This document shows positions 1-6,501 of a stretch of DNA of 15,008 bases, in pieces. A model generated the notes under the pieces. That model was not told where the DNA came from and searched no databases. It was given only the letters and a program-made list of their open reading frames with translations. Origin of the DNA: Ruminococcus sp. AF46-10NS (lineage in GTDB: Bacteria; Bacillota; Clostridia; Lachnospirales; Lachnospiraceae); contig NZ_QRNF01000060.1 of NCBI RefSeq assembly GCF_003474435.1, positions 1 to 15,008 on the forward strand, given 5' to 3'. Made by a program: the position numbers and the translations under genes. The number at the start of each line of letters is the position of its first letter. Position 1 is the first letter of the stretch.

Positions 1-2
1 TG

Positions 3-203
3 AATGAGAATATCAACTCTATTTATGCAATGATTGATTCTCTGAGTGATGAAGAATTATTTAAACCACATATGAGAAAATGGGCTGACGAAGCAACTAA
101 AACAGCTGTATGGGAAGTATACAAATTCATACATGTTAATACAGTTGCTCCGTTCGGAACCTTTAGAACCAAGATTAGAAAATGGAAAAAGATTGCACTA
201 TAA
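3..203 (+). CDS. ClbS/DfsB family protein, 3' end only
   Basis: The frame is open from the left edge of the window and ends at TAA 201-203, leaving 66 C-terminal residues. The stretch reading [14 protein letters not shown] followed by RTKIRKWKK is typical of the C-terminus of the ClbS/DfsB family (formerly DUF1706), small helical-bundle proteins. The best known member, ClbS, protects colibactin producers by hydrolysing the cyclopropane of colibactin; most gut Firmicutes homologues have no known substrate. Base composition is AT-rich, unlike the GC-richer phage genes that follow, so this is probably a host gene flanking the prophage remnant. Family assignment rests on recalled motif similarity; the N-terminal part lies outside the window. 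Confidence 0.72.
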   Translation, partial: NENINSIYAMIDSLSDEELFKPHMRKWADEATKTAVWEVYKFIHVNTVAPFGTFRTKIRKWKKIAL

Positions 204-238
204 CTTCCAGGTTGTAATGATAAACAATAATATAACAC

Positions 239-272
239 AGCATCAGTCACCTAGTTGGCTGGTGCTTTTTTT
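239..272 (+). terminator. Rho-independent terminator-like hairpin before the tail gene
   Basis: Arm AGCATCAG (239-246) pairs with CTGGTGCT (259-266) with one G-T wobble and a 12-base loop, followed by seven Ts. It could terminate the ClbS-like gene. A similar GGCTGCTTTTTT hairpin precedes the holin at 3733, so both may be intergenic hairpins of the phage late operon. Confidence 0.7.
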
Positions 273-295
273 CGTGGGGAAATGGAGGTGGCGGG

Positions 296-1240
296 ATGTA
301 TCCGGTGTCGGATGCTTTTTTGAGGGCGATCAGAAGTAATACGAGGAAATATTTTTGGACGGGTACGATCGTTACCAAGGGCGGAATGACGTATGAGTTC
401 GGGGCGAAGGAGATTGTGAAGGGCTCCGGGTATATTTCCAGGCAATGCTGCGGAAGTACCGAGATTGAGCTGGGGACGGTGTATGCGGCGGAGATGGGGA
501 TCACGCTTCTGAGTGATATTGACAGGTACACGCTGGAGGATGCTCAGGTGACGCTGGTGTTTCATCTGGTGCTGGCGGATGATTCGGTGGAAGATGTGCC
601 GATGGGAGTCTTTGAGGTCAGTGAGGCAAACCGTCTGGCGAAGTGCCTGGAACTGAAAGCTTATGATTTTATGCTGCGGTTTGATAAGAGTTTCAACGGA
701 TTTGAGACTGTGGGGACTGCTTATGATTTTATTGCTTTGTGCTGTAAGCGGTGTAAAGTGGAGTTTGCGAATAAGAGGGCGGAGATTGATGCCATGCCGA
801 ATGGCGGGGTGACGCTTTCTGTTTATACTGAAAATGATATTGAGACCTGCCGGGACGTGCTGTTTTATGTGGCACAGGTTCTGGGAGGTTTCTTTATTAT
901 CAACAGGGAGGGAAAACTGGAACTGAGAAAGTACGGGAAGGATCCTGTGATGAAGGTGGAGCAGAGACACCGTTTTTCTTCCAGTTTTTCGGATTTTATC
1001 ACCAGGTACACGGCGGTGAGTTCCACGAATAAGCAGACGCAGATTGCGGAGTATTATGCGCTGGATCCGGATAACGGGCTGACCATGAATCTGGGAGTGA
1101 ATCCGCTTCTGCAGTTTGGGTTAAAGGAGACCAGAGAGATGCTGTGCAGGAATATCCTGACAGATCTGTCCGTGATCCGGTATGTGCCGTTTGATTCGGA
1201 TACCATCGGGAACCCTGCCTGGATCCGGGGGATGTACTGA
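296..1240 (+). CDS. Tail hub-like protein, N-terminal fragment (314 aa)
   Basis: Start ATG 296 follows a GGAGGTGG ribosome binding site. The fragment begins MYPVSDAFLRAIRSN, a style of opening common in Firmicutes prophage tail-tip or tail-associated proteins. A short motif MGVFEVSEA and the following LELKAYDFMLRFDK are consistent with the gp27-like hub fold of such proteins, which seals the tail tube and carries lysis or adsorption domains. The last eleven or so residues (WIRGMY region) come from the wrong frame after the deletion near 1219. As it stands the protein would end just after the hub region, without linker and C-terminal domain, so it is probably not functional. Confidence 0.7.
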   Translation: MYPVSDAFLRAIRSNTRKYFWTGTIVTKGGMTYEFGAKEIVKGSGYISRQCCGSTEIELGTVYAAEMGITLLSDIDRYTLEDAQVTLVFHLVLADDSVEDVPMGVFEVSEANRLAKCLELKAYDFMLRFDKSFNGFETVGTAYDFIALCCKRCKVEFANKRAEIDAMPNGGVTLSVYTENDIETCRDVLFYVAQVLGGFFIINREGKLELRKYGKDPVMKVEQRHRFSSSFSDFITRYTAVSSTNKQTQIAEYYALDPDNGLTMNLGVNPLLQFGLKETREMLCRNILTDLSVIRYVPFDSDTIGNPAWIRGMY

Positions 1241-1329
1241 CGTTTGCAGGAGGACAGGCGGATGAGGGACAGATCACCTGTATCACTTCCATCAGGCAGA
1301 AGATCGGGGGAAAGCAGAGCCTGAAATGT

Positions 1330-2166
1330 GTGGGGAAGAACCCAAGGCTGGCTCAGGCGAAGTCAAGGAACGACAAGAATATTTCGGGGCTGCTGAACCA
1401 GATTGAAGACAACGCGAAGACTGGGAAGATCGGGATTCATACGTTTACCAATGCTTCCGCGCATGAGATCGGGCAGACCAGGGTGAAGCTGATCAGTATC
1501 CAGTTTGCTTCTTCTGAGGAAAACCACATGCAGTTTTTTGCGCAGGTTGTTGTGGATGTGGCTGCGGATCCGGTGGAACGGTCTACGGAGGCTTCCGGGA
1601 CTGTGGTGATTCCATTTTCGGGCGGAAGCGGCAGTGGAACTGGAAGTGGTACGGGTGGTTCTGATGGAACCGGGGAGACATCGGATGCAGGAAGTTCTGA
1701 AAATGATGCGGCAGGGAATGAAGTTGGAAATACTTCCGGGAATGAGAATACAGGGAGTACGGATGATGTCGCTGGTGGCTCGGATTCCGGATCCGGAACC
1801 GGGAGTGGTTCGGAGGTTTCTGTGGATGTGAGCCTGCCGGTGAAGTGGCAGGAGGACGGACAGGCAGTCTGCCATGTGGTCTTTGAATTTAACAATGAGG
1901 AGATTGTGGAGCATTGTCCGGTGGAGACCTGGCATTCCGGGAAACATATTTTGTCGCTGTATTATCCCATTGAGAAGATCGTTGCCAATTATACGAATAC
2001 ATTCAATGTGTATCTCTGGATGGAGTATGGCAGCGGTACGGTTGATGTGGGAGACTGCATTGCTTCTGTCAGCGGACAGGCAATGGCGGCTGGGGAAGCC
2101 TGGGACGGAAAGCTTGAGGTGGAAGATTATACACGAGATTTGCCATTGGCGGAGGACTGGATGTGA
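1330..2166 (+). CDS. Tail protein, central and linker fragment (278 aa in frame)
   Basis: This is the middle of the same tail gene; the GTG at 1330 is an internal codon and has no convincing ribosome binding site. The true frame is open from about 1219. It contains the end of the hub region (KNPRLAQAKSRND, then a segment ending at VVIPF), a low-complexity linker of Gly, Ser, Thr, Asp, Glu and Asn encoded by about 1621-1815, and the start of a C-terminal domain with VKWQEDGQAVCHVVFEF. The last residues (RDLPLAEDWM) are out of frame because of the second deletion near 2130; the proper ending continues to 2291. Listed separately because a gene caller will report it as a gene. Confidence 0.6.
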   Translation: MGKNPRLAQAKSRNDKNISGLLNQIEDNAKTGKIGIHTFTNASAHEIGQTRVKLISIQFASSEENHMQFFAQVVVDVAADPVERSTEASGTVVIPFSGGSGSGTGSGTGGSDGTGETSDAGSSENDAAGNEVGNTSGNENTGSTDDVAGGSDSGSGTGSGSEVSVDVSLPVKWQEDGQAVCHVVFEFNNEEIVEHCPVETWHSGKHILSLYYPIEKIVANYTNTFNVYLWMEYGSGTVDVGDCIASVSGQAMAAGEAWDGKLEVEDYTRDLPLAEDWM

Positions 2167-2290
2167 ATGGTTTCCGGGAATCGCTGTCCATGCAGATGAA
2201 GGAGACGGTGAACAGAGGATTTGAAGTGTATTTTGCTGAGAGAGCGGGAATCAGCGGTTTCTGCAGGCCGGTAGAAATGGAGGGTGTGTG

Positions 2291-3691
2291 ATGAAGTTGA
2301 AAGGTGAAATGGTCATTGAACTGACCGATACGAATACGGGTGCGGTGGAGACAGTTCAGGAGACGAACATGATCACGGAGGCAGTGAATAATATTCTGGG
2401 GCTGAATCCCATGGGGATTTATCTGAAAGCCAGCGGGGAGTATGACAATTCTGTTTTGTGGAACGGGACGCTGCTTCCCATCTGCCCGAACATGATCGGG
2501 GGGATCCTGCTGTTTTCGGCAGTGCTGGAAGAAAAGGCGGATCATATTTACGAGCAGGGGAAGAACCTGCCGGTGGCTTATGCTTCCAACAATGTTAATT
2601 CCGGTTCCAATGTGGCGAGGGGAAGCCTGAACCAGACGGAGAGCAAGAAACTGGACAATGGATATAAGTTTGTGTGGGAGTTCACTCCCAGCCAGGGAAA
2701 CGGGAATATTGCAGCTGTGGCACTGACCAGTGCCCTGGGCGGGCAGAATGCTTTTGGCAGTGCGGCAGGGGATGCCAGCACATTTCTGCTTCTGAAAAAG
2801 GTGGATATCGGGGATATCCCGAAGGCGAAGCAGATGACACTGTTTGAGGCAGTGGAACTGGATTTTGAAAAGAACCTGCTGTATTCCATTACCTTTGGGA
2901 CTTCCAGTGTGACCATTACGAAGATCAGGATCCCGGTGTTTAACATCGGGCTGAATGAGAAGCTGGATGATACCACTTATACCGTACTGGAAGAGCAGAC
3001 ACTGACAACGGAAAGCTTTACGTTCCTGGGGGATTATACAAAATACGGGGAATTTATGGACGGACATGATGGATACTGGTATGGATTTTCCAATGAGCCG
3101 AATTCTTCCGGGGATGCGAAGATGGTGTGGATCCGGATCTCCAAAAAGGATTATTCCTTTACGGAGGGAAGCTGGACACTGTCCAAGGCGAAGCTTTCGG
3201 AAGTGGGCACAAGGGCAAAGGACGGTTCCTATCCGGAACGGAATGTAAAATGCTGTGTGAGGAAGGGGTATCTGTATGTGCCTTCTTATGATAAGAAGGG
3301 AGTTTATAAGATCAATACTGCAAATTCAGCGGATGTGACGCTGATCCCGCTGGGCTTTACTTCCAAACTGAAATCCCTTGGGGAGGCTGGTTCTTGTGAG
3401 GTGTATATGACGCTTCTCGGTGACATGATCGTGGCAGGGGATTTCCAGATCACGGCGGATGACAGGGTGATTAAGACGCAGGGGAGCGCAAGGTTTGAAG
3501 CCATGGCAACGCCTTTGTTCCAGTATAAGAACTTTGCGTTTATGTGGGGCGGCAGTTATGGGAAGGAGCACAGGTGTGCTTACCTTCTGACGCCCTATCT
3601 GGCAAGTATCAATAATCTTTCATCAGCGGTGGTGAAGAATACGGACAAAACGATGAAGATCACGTATACGCTGACGGAGGAAACAATGTAG
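2291..3691 (+). CDS. Phage tail/fibre-like structural protein (466 aa)
   Basis: The frame is intact. ATG 2291 overlaps the stop of the tail gene (TGATG), which favours it over the GTG at 2288. Position between the tail hub gene and the holin is where Firmicutes siphoviruses keep receptor-binding, fibre or tail-tip proteins, so a virion structural role is inferred from context. The N-terminal part (KLKGEMVIELTDTNTG and TNMITEAVNNILGLN) and the ending (NTDKTMKITYTLTEE) are of a kind seen in uncharacterised Lachnospiraceae prophage proteins. No enzyme motif, signal peptide or membrane segment is visible. The middle is rich in beta-forming, aromatic segments (DGHDGYWYGF), compatible with a repeated-blade or lectin-like fold, but this is not established. 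Confidence 0.65.
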   Translation: MKLKGEMVIELTDTNTGAVETVQETNMITEAVNNILGLNPMGIYLKASGEYDNSVLWNGTLLPICPNMIGGILLFSAVLEEKADHIYEQGKNLPVAYASNNVNSGSNVARGSLNQTESKKLDNGYKFVWEFTPSQGNGNIAAVALTSALGGQNAFGSAAGDASTFLLLKKVDIGDIPKAKQMTLFEAVELDFEKNLLYSITFGTSSVTITKIRIPVFNIGLNEKLDDTTYTVLEEQTLTTESFTFLGDYTKYGEFMDGHDGYWYGFSNEPNSSGDAKMVWIRISKKDYSFTEGSWTLSKAKLSEVGTRAKDGSYPERNVKCCVRKGYLYVPSYDKKGVYKINTANSADVTLIPLGFTSKLKSLGEAGSCEVYMTLLGDMIVAGDFQITADDRVIKTQGSARFEAMATPLFQYKNFAFMWGGSYGKEHRCAYLLTPYLASINNLSSAVVKNTDKTMKITYTLTEETM

Positions 3692-3732
3692 GTCTTTCTG
3701 CCGCAGGGCATGAAGATAGAAAACTTATTTAC

Positions 3733-3763
3733 GGCAGTTCTCAGAAATGGGGGCTGCTTTTTT
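3733..3763 (+). terminator. Terminator-like hairpin before the holin
   Basis: GGCAGTTCTC (3733-3742) pairs over all ten positions, several as G-T wobbles, with GGGGGCTGCT (3749-3758); the loop is AGAAAT and six Ts follow. It lies between the fibre-like gene and the lysis genes, so it may limit read-through into holin and endolysin. Confidence 0.65.
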
Positions 3764-3783
3764 CATGGGAGGAGGATTCTGGC

Positions 3784-4095
3784 ATGAAGGAATTTTGGAA
3801 CTTTATTCAGATGGTTTTTATGGCTGTCGGCGGATGGCTGGGCTGGTTTATGGGAGGCTGTGACGGGCTTCTGTATGCTCTGATCGCTTTTGTGGTGATC
3901 GATTACCTGACTGGGGTGATGTGTGCTTTTGCGGACCATACGCTTTCCAGTGAGGTGGGATTCCGGGGAATCTGCAGGAAGGTGCTGATCTTTTTGATGG
4001 TGGGAATGGCGAACATTCTGGATGTGGCTGTGATCGGGAACGGATCCGTGCTGAGGACAGCGGTGATCTTTTTCTATATTTCCAATGAGGCGTGA
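3784..4095 (+). CDS. Phage holin (phi29-type family), C-terminus lost by frameshift
   Basis: Start ATG 3784 follows GGAGGAGG at 3769-3776. The 103-residue product has hydrophobic segments at about 8-24, 28-50, 65-82 and 88-101 and the DYLTGV motif typical of the toxin-secretion/phage-lysis holin family (Phage_holin_4_1). Holins open the membrane so that the endolysin can reach the wall. The open frame ends early at TGA 4093-4095. In the -1 frame from 4092 the sequence continues VSLLENAGHLGLPIPQ and on to TGA 4197-4199, which is the usual hydrophilic tail of this family. Restoring one G at 4089-4091 gives 138 residues, a normal length. All membrane segments precede the break, so some activity might remain. 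The restored stop overlaps the endolysin ATG (ATGA). Confidence 0.8.
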   Translation: MKEFWNFIQMVFMAVGGWLGWFMGGCDGLLYALIAFVVIDYLTGVMCAFADHTLSSEVGFRGICRKVLIFLMVGMANILDVAVIGNGSVLRTAVIFFYISNEA

Positions 4096-4195
4096 GCCTG
4101 TTGGAGAATGCAGGGCATCTGGGGCTGCCGATTCCGCAGAAGATGAAGGATGTGCTGGAACAGTTGCATGACAGAGGGGAAGGAAGTGATGAGGA

Positions 4196-5710
4196 ATGAG
4201 ACTGGTTGAAAGTTTTCTGACGAAGAATCCCTGCTATACTGCAGGGAGAAAAATTACTGTAAAAGGCCTGATGCTTCACTCGGTTGGATGTCCGCAGCCG
4301 AAGGCACAGGTCTTTCTTGCTTCCTGGAATCATGCTTCTTTTGGAAGTGCCTGTGTGCATGGTTTTATAGATGGGAATGACGGAACGGTGTACCAGACAC
4401 TGCCATGGAATCACAGGGGATGGCACTGTGGTTCTGGCAGTAAGGGAAGCGGAAATAATACGCATATTGGTGTGGAGATGTGTGAACCTGCCTGTATCCG
4501 GTACACCAGTGGTTCTGGGTTTACCTGTTCGGATCTGGCGAAGGCAAGGGCATCAGCAGTGAAAACTTATGAAGCGGCGGTGGAGCTGTTTGCCATGCTG
4601 TGTAAGAAGTTTGGGCTAGATCCGCTGGCAGATGGTGTGGTGATTTCGCATAGAGAGGGACACGCAAGGGGAATTGCTACAAATCATGGAGATCCGGAGC
4701 ATCTGTGGAAAGGTCTGGGACTGCCTTATGCGATGGATGGATTCAGGAAAGCTGTGAAGGCTGCTATGTCTGGGAAAGCAGAGGGGATGCAGGCTTCTGT
4801 GTTTCCAGGGCTTTCCGATGAGAAGGCAGCTGAGCGGATTGGAGTGCTGTGTGCAGAGGATATGAAAACCAGTGGGATTCTGGCATCTGTGTCTGCGGCA
4901 CAGTTTATTCTGGAATCGAGTTATGGCAGGACGGAACTGGCGCAGAAGGCAAATAACTGCTTTGGAATGAAATGTATGCTGTCTGGGAATAGCTGGGGCG
5001 GAAGTGCCTGGGATGGAACCAGTAAGTACCGGAAGAAGACGCAGGAGGATGATGGAACCGGAAAGCTGTACACGGTAACTGCGGATTTCCGGAAGTATGC
5101 CTGCGTGGAGCAGTCTATTGCGGATCATTCGGCTTATCTTCTGGGAGCGATGAATGGAAAGAAAAAGAGATATGCAGGACTGGCTGGGGAGAAGGATTAC
5201 CGGAAGGCTGTTCAGATCATTAAGAATGGCGGTTATGCAACGGATAGTTTTTATGTGCAGAAGATCTGCGTTATTATTGAGAAGTATGGGCTGACACGGT
5301 TTGATGGCGGGAAGACGGAAAAGGAGATCTGGTACCGTGTGAGGAAGAACTGGCAGGATGCGGAGAGCCAGGTGGGGGCATTTAAGGTGCTGGAAAACGC
5401 AAAGAAAAGTGCAGACGAGCATCCGGGGTTTTCGGTGTTTGATGAGAATGGAAAGGCAGTGTACAGTTCCGTGGATAAGAAGCAGGAAGAGGTGTTTCGT
5501 CCGTATCTGGTTCGTGTGGAGATTTCGGATCTGAATATCCGGAAGAAGCCGGGAACGGATCAGGAGAAGGTTGGAAAATATACGGGTGTTGGCTGTTTTA
5601 CTATTGTTGCTGAGGCTGACGGTGTCGGAGCATCAAAGTGGGGGCTGCTGAAAGCGTATGAGAAAGAGCGGAATGGGTGGATCTCGCTGGATTTTGTGAC
5701 AAGAATATAA
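4196..5710 (+). CDS. Endolysin: amidase, glucosaminidase and SH3b domains (504 aa)
   Basis: A peptidoglycan hydrolase that would be released through the holin. Residues about 20-175 form an Amidase_2 (N-acetylmuramoyl-L-alanine amidase) domain; likely zinc ligands and catalytic residues are H28 (LMLHSVG), H152 (ISHREGH) and the NHGDPEHLW segment with H164 and D166. Residues about 205-345 match a mannosyl-glycoprotein endo-beta-N-acetylglucosaminidase-type domain, with probable catalytic E240 in AQFILESSYG. A short WYRVRKNW segment near 379-425 resembles the SPOR-like linker often found in Firmicutes lysins. Residues about 436-504 look like an SH3b wall-binding domain (LNIRKKPG). The ATG at 4196 overlaps the restored holin stop, indicating a coupled lysis cassette. 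The frame is intact, in contrast to the holin and the tail gene. No signal peptide is seen, so export should depend on the holin. Confidence 0.88.
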   Translation: MRLVESFLTKNPCYTAGRKITVKGLMLHSVGCPQPKAQVFLASWNHASFGSACVHGFIDGNDGTVYQTLPWNHRGWHCGSGSKGSGNNTHIGVEMCEPACIRYTSGSGFTCSDLAKARASAVKTYEAAVELFAMLCKKFGLDPLADGVVISHREGHARGIATNHGDPEHLWKGLGLPYAMDGFRKAVKAAMSGKAEGMQASVFPGLSDEKAAERIGVLCAEDMKTSGILASVSAAQFILESSYGRTELAQKANNCFGMKCMLSGNSWGGSAWDGTSKYRKKTQEDDGTGKLYTVTADFRKYACVEQSIADHSAYLLGAMNGKKKRYAGLAGEKDYRKAVQIIKNGGYATDSFYVQKICVIIEKYGLTRFDGGKTEKEIWYRVRKNWQDAESQVGAFKVLENAKKSADEHPGFSVFDENGKAVYSSVDKKQEEVFRPYLVRVEISDLNIRKKPGTDQEKVGKYTGVGCFTIVAEADGVGASKWGLLKAYEKERNGWISLDFVTRI

Positions 5711-5722
5711 TAGTGAGTGATG

Positions 5723-5767
5723 AGGCTTTGCATTGCGGCGGTGGTCGTGGTGTGAAGCCTTTTTTTG
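5723..5767 (+). terminator. Rho-independent terminator after the endolysin
   Basis: AGGCTTTGCA (5723-5732) pairs with TGTGAAGCCT (5751-5760) over ten positions including two G-T wobbles, with an 18-base loop, followed by seven Ts (5760-5766). It lies 12 bases after the endolysin stop and should end phage late transcription. Confidence 0.8.
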
Positions 5768-6005
5768 TTAGGGCAAAGCCCTGTTTGCCATTGTGGAGTT
5801 TTTCGTTGATTCGAAAAACGGAGCTTTTGGTCGCTTTCAATATAACATCCGGAATCGAGGTATCTTTTTTTTCTGTTATCTTGAACTTTTTAATTTTTCC
5901 CGTTTCGGAGTCCTTGAATTTATATTCAAACTCATCTACACATTCTTTGATGCGGTACAAAAGTATTAAGCAGTTAAAAACAAAAATCCAAGAAGATATT
6001 TACTA
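5768..6005. other. Spacer between prophage remnant and metal operon, with inverted repeats
   Basis: No convincing gene. AGGGC-AAA-GCCCT lies at 5769-5781 and overlaps a second pairing, GGCAAA with TTTGCC. A perfect 8-base inverted repeat, GTTTTTCG (5798-5805) and CGAAAAAC (5812-5819), follows. The minus strand is open from about 5999 down through the endolysin end and reads as a lysine-rich peptide (for example KFKDSETGKIKKFKI); it starts only at TTG, has no recognisable ribosome binding site and runs into the lysin gene, so at most it is the remnant of an older gene cut by the prophage junction. Confidence 0.4.
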
Positions 6006-6011
6006 ATCTTA

Positions 6012-6039
6012 TTGACATAGAACAAAAAATAAATATAAT
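6012..6039 (+). promoter_or_regulatory. Sigma-A promoter of the metal-resistance/redox operon
   Basis: TTGACA at 6012-6017 and TATAAT at 6034-6039 are both perfect consensus hexamers, separated by 16 bases. Transcription should start near 6045, inside the operator that follows directly, so a bound repressor would block it. Confidence 0.85.
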
Positions 6040-6040
6040 C

Positions 6041-6062
6041 ATAGTTGAACAACTATTCAACT
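6041..6062 (+). promoter_or_regulatory. CadC/SmtB-type operator O1
   Basis: ATAGTTGAACAACTAT (6041-6056) is a 7+2+7 palindrome, and AGTTGA (6043-6048) also pairs with TCAACT (6057-6062). The core TGAACA-N2-TATTCA fits the operator pattern known for ArsR/SmtB-family metal sensors such as CadC. It begins 2 bases after the -10 box. The adjacent CadC-like protein is the obvious ligand. Confidence 0.78.
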
Positions 6063-6083
6063 GCGATTATACGAGGTAAGTGT

Positions 6084-6443
6084 ATGTCTAAACCGTCTTA
6101 TATTTGTAATTGTGATGTGATTCATGAGGATATTGTGAATGATGTGAAATCCAAGATGCAACCCAAAGATGATTATATCCAGTTGGCATCTTTATTTAAG
6201 CTATTTGGAGATGGTACCAGAGTACAAATCTTACACGCTCTGGAACAGAGTGAGATGTGTGTATGTGATCTTGCTGTGCTACTGGGGGTAACGAAATCCG
6301 CAATCTCACACCAGTTAAAGGCATTGCGTCTTGCGAATTTGGTAAAATTCCGTAGAGAAGCGCAGATAGTTTACTACTCTCTGGCAGATGATCATGTGAA
6401 AGAGATTATTGATAAGGGATTTGAGCATCTATGGCAGAAATAA
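6084..6443 (+). CDS. cadC: ArsR/SmtB-family metal-sensing repressor, CadC-like
   Basis: A 119-residue winged-helix repressor; start ATG 6084 follows GAGG at 6073-6076 (upstream TTG 6045 lies in the operator and is rejected). CadC-type proteins bind Cd, Pb, Bi or Zn and then leave the operator. Both known metal sites of the family can be read: the N-terminal C8/C10 pair together with C59-V-C61 (alpha3N site, as CadC C7/C11/C58/C60), and D102-x-H104 with H115 eleven residues later (alpha5 site, as SmtB D104/H106/H117). The recognition helix region reads LLGVTKSAISHQLKAL. It is the first gene of the operon and should repress itself and the ATPase. The N-terminal cysteines are closer together (CNC) than in staphylococcal CadC, so metal preference is uncertain. 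Confidence 0.85.
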   Translation: MSKPSYICNCDVIHEDIVNDVKSKMQPKDDYIQLASLFKLFGDGTRVQILHALEQSEMCVCDLAVLLGVTKSAISHQLKALRLANLVKFRREAQIVYYSLADDHVKEIIDKGFEHLWQK

Positions 6444-6456
6444 TATTTTTAGCGTT

Positions 6457-6480
6457 ATAGTTGAGCAATTGAGCAACTAA
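6457..6480 (+). promoter_or_regulatory. Second operator-like site O2 upstream of the ATPase gene
   Basis: ATAGTTGAGCAATTGAGCAA and the following CTA contain TAGTTG (6458-6463) paired with CAACTA (6474-6479), plus a tandem TTGAGCAA repeat. The left half shares ATAGTTGA-x-CAA with O1. It lies 13 bases after the regulator stop and just before the ATPase RBS. A weak TATAGT (6456-6461) might be a -10 box but no clear -35 is seen. Confidence 0.5.
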
Positions 6481-6501
6481 ACAAATTACAAGGAGGTCAT
6501 T

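Larger units (their letters stand above)
296..2291 (+). pseudogene. Phage tail hub/tail-tip protein gene, broken by two -1 frameshifts
   Basis: Three consecutive open frames join into one protein if one base is restored at each of two places. First break: frame 296-1240 reads into a premature TGA, while the -1 frame from 1219 continues as LDPGDVLTFAGGQADEGQI, the expected continuation of GNPA. Second break: near 2130 the reading should pass into the frame running TRFAIGGGLDVNGF and on to TGA 2289-2291. With two bases added, the gene has 666 codons (665 residues). Domains: tail hub-like N-terminal region (about 1-350), a Gly/Ser/Thr/Asp-rich linker (around residues 440-510), and a C-terminal domain of unknown fold. 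RBS GGAGG lies at 284-288. The restored stop overlaps the next start (TGATG), as expected for a translationally coupled phage operon. Confidence 0.78.
231..5767 (+). mobile_element. Prophage remnant: distal tail and lysis module
   Basis: The segment holds, all on the + strand and tightly packed, a tail hub-like gene, a tail/fibre-like gene, a holin and an endolysin, which is the normal late-gene order of siphoviruses of Firmicutes. It is GC-richer than the AT-rich flank at 1-230 and uses many GGG, GCG and CGG codons. No terminase, portal, capsid, tape-measure or distal tail gene lies upstream; the ClbS-like gene occupies that place. The left limit is approximate, between the stop at 203 and the hairpin at 239. 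The right limit is set at the terminator after the endolysin. Three one-base deletions in two genes suggest decay or sequence error. Confidence 0.75.

Noticed and set aside
251..970. Long minus-strand open frame opposite the tail gene
   Set aside because: It lies wholly within the tail gene, has a histidine/arginine-rich composition typical of antisense frames, and no ribosome binding site or family resemblance.
1217..1222. Programmed -1 ribosomal frameshift in the tail gene
   Set aside because: The local sequence GCCTGG has no X-XXY-YYZ slippery site, and the two other shifts nearby favour simple deletions.
1621..1815. GGAAGTGG-rich stretch as a tandem DNA repeat or CRISPR-like array
   Set aside because: It is irregular and encodes a Gly/Ser/Thr/Asp linker in frame with the tail protein.
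2069..3067. 332-codon minus-strand open frame
   Set aside because: It overlaps the intact fibre-like gene and the tail gene end; composition (His, Leu, Ile, Arg) is that of a shadow of GC-rich coding DNA.
4616..5422. 268-codon minus-strand open frame
   Set aside because: It is antisense to the intact endolysin, whose domains and catalytic residues are clear.
5601..5960. Minus-strand frame of 119 codons across the endolysin end and spacer
   Set aside because: TTG start without ribosome binding site, overlap with the lysin C-terminus and no recognised family; kept only as a possible remnant in the spacer entry.
6045..6083. Earlier TTG start for the CadC-like regulator
   Set aside because: It falls inside the operator and at the transcription start, with no ribosome binding site; ATG 6084 has one.
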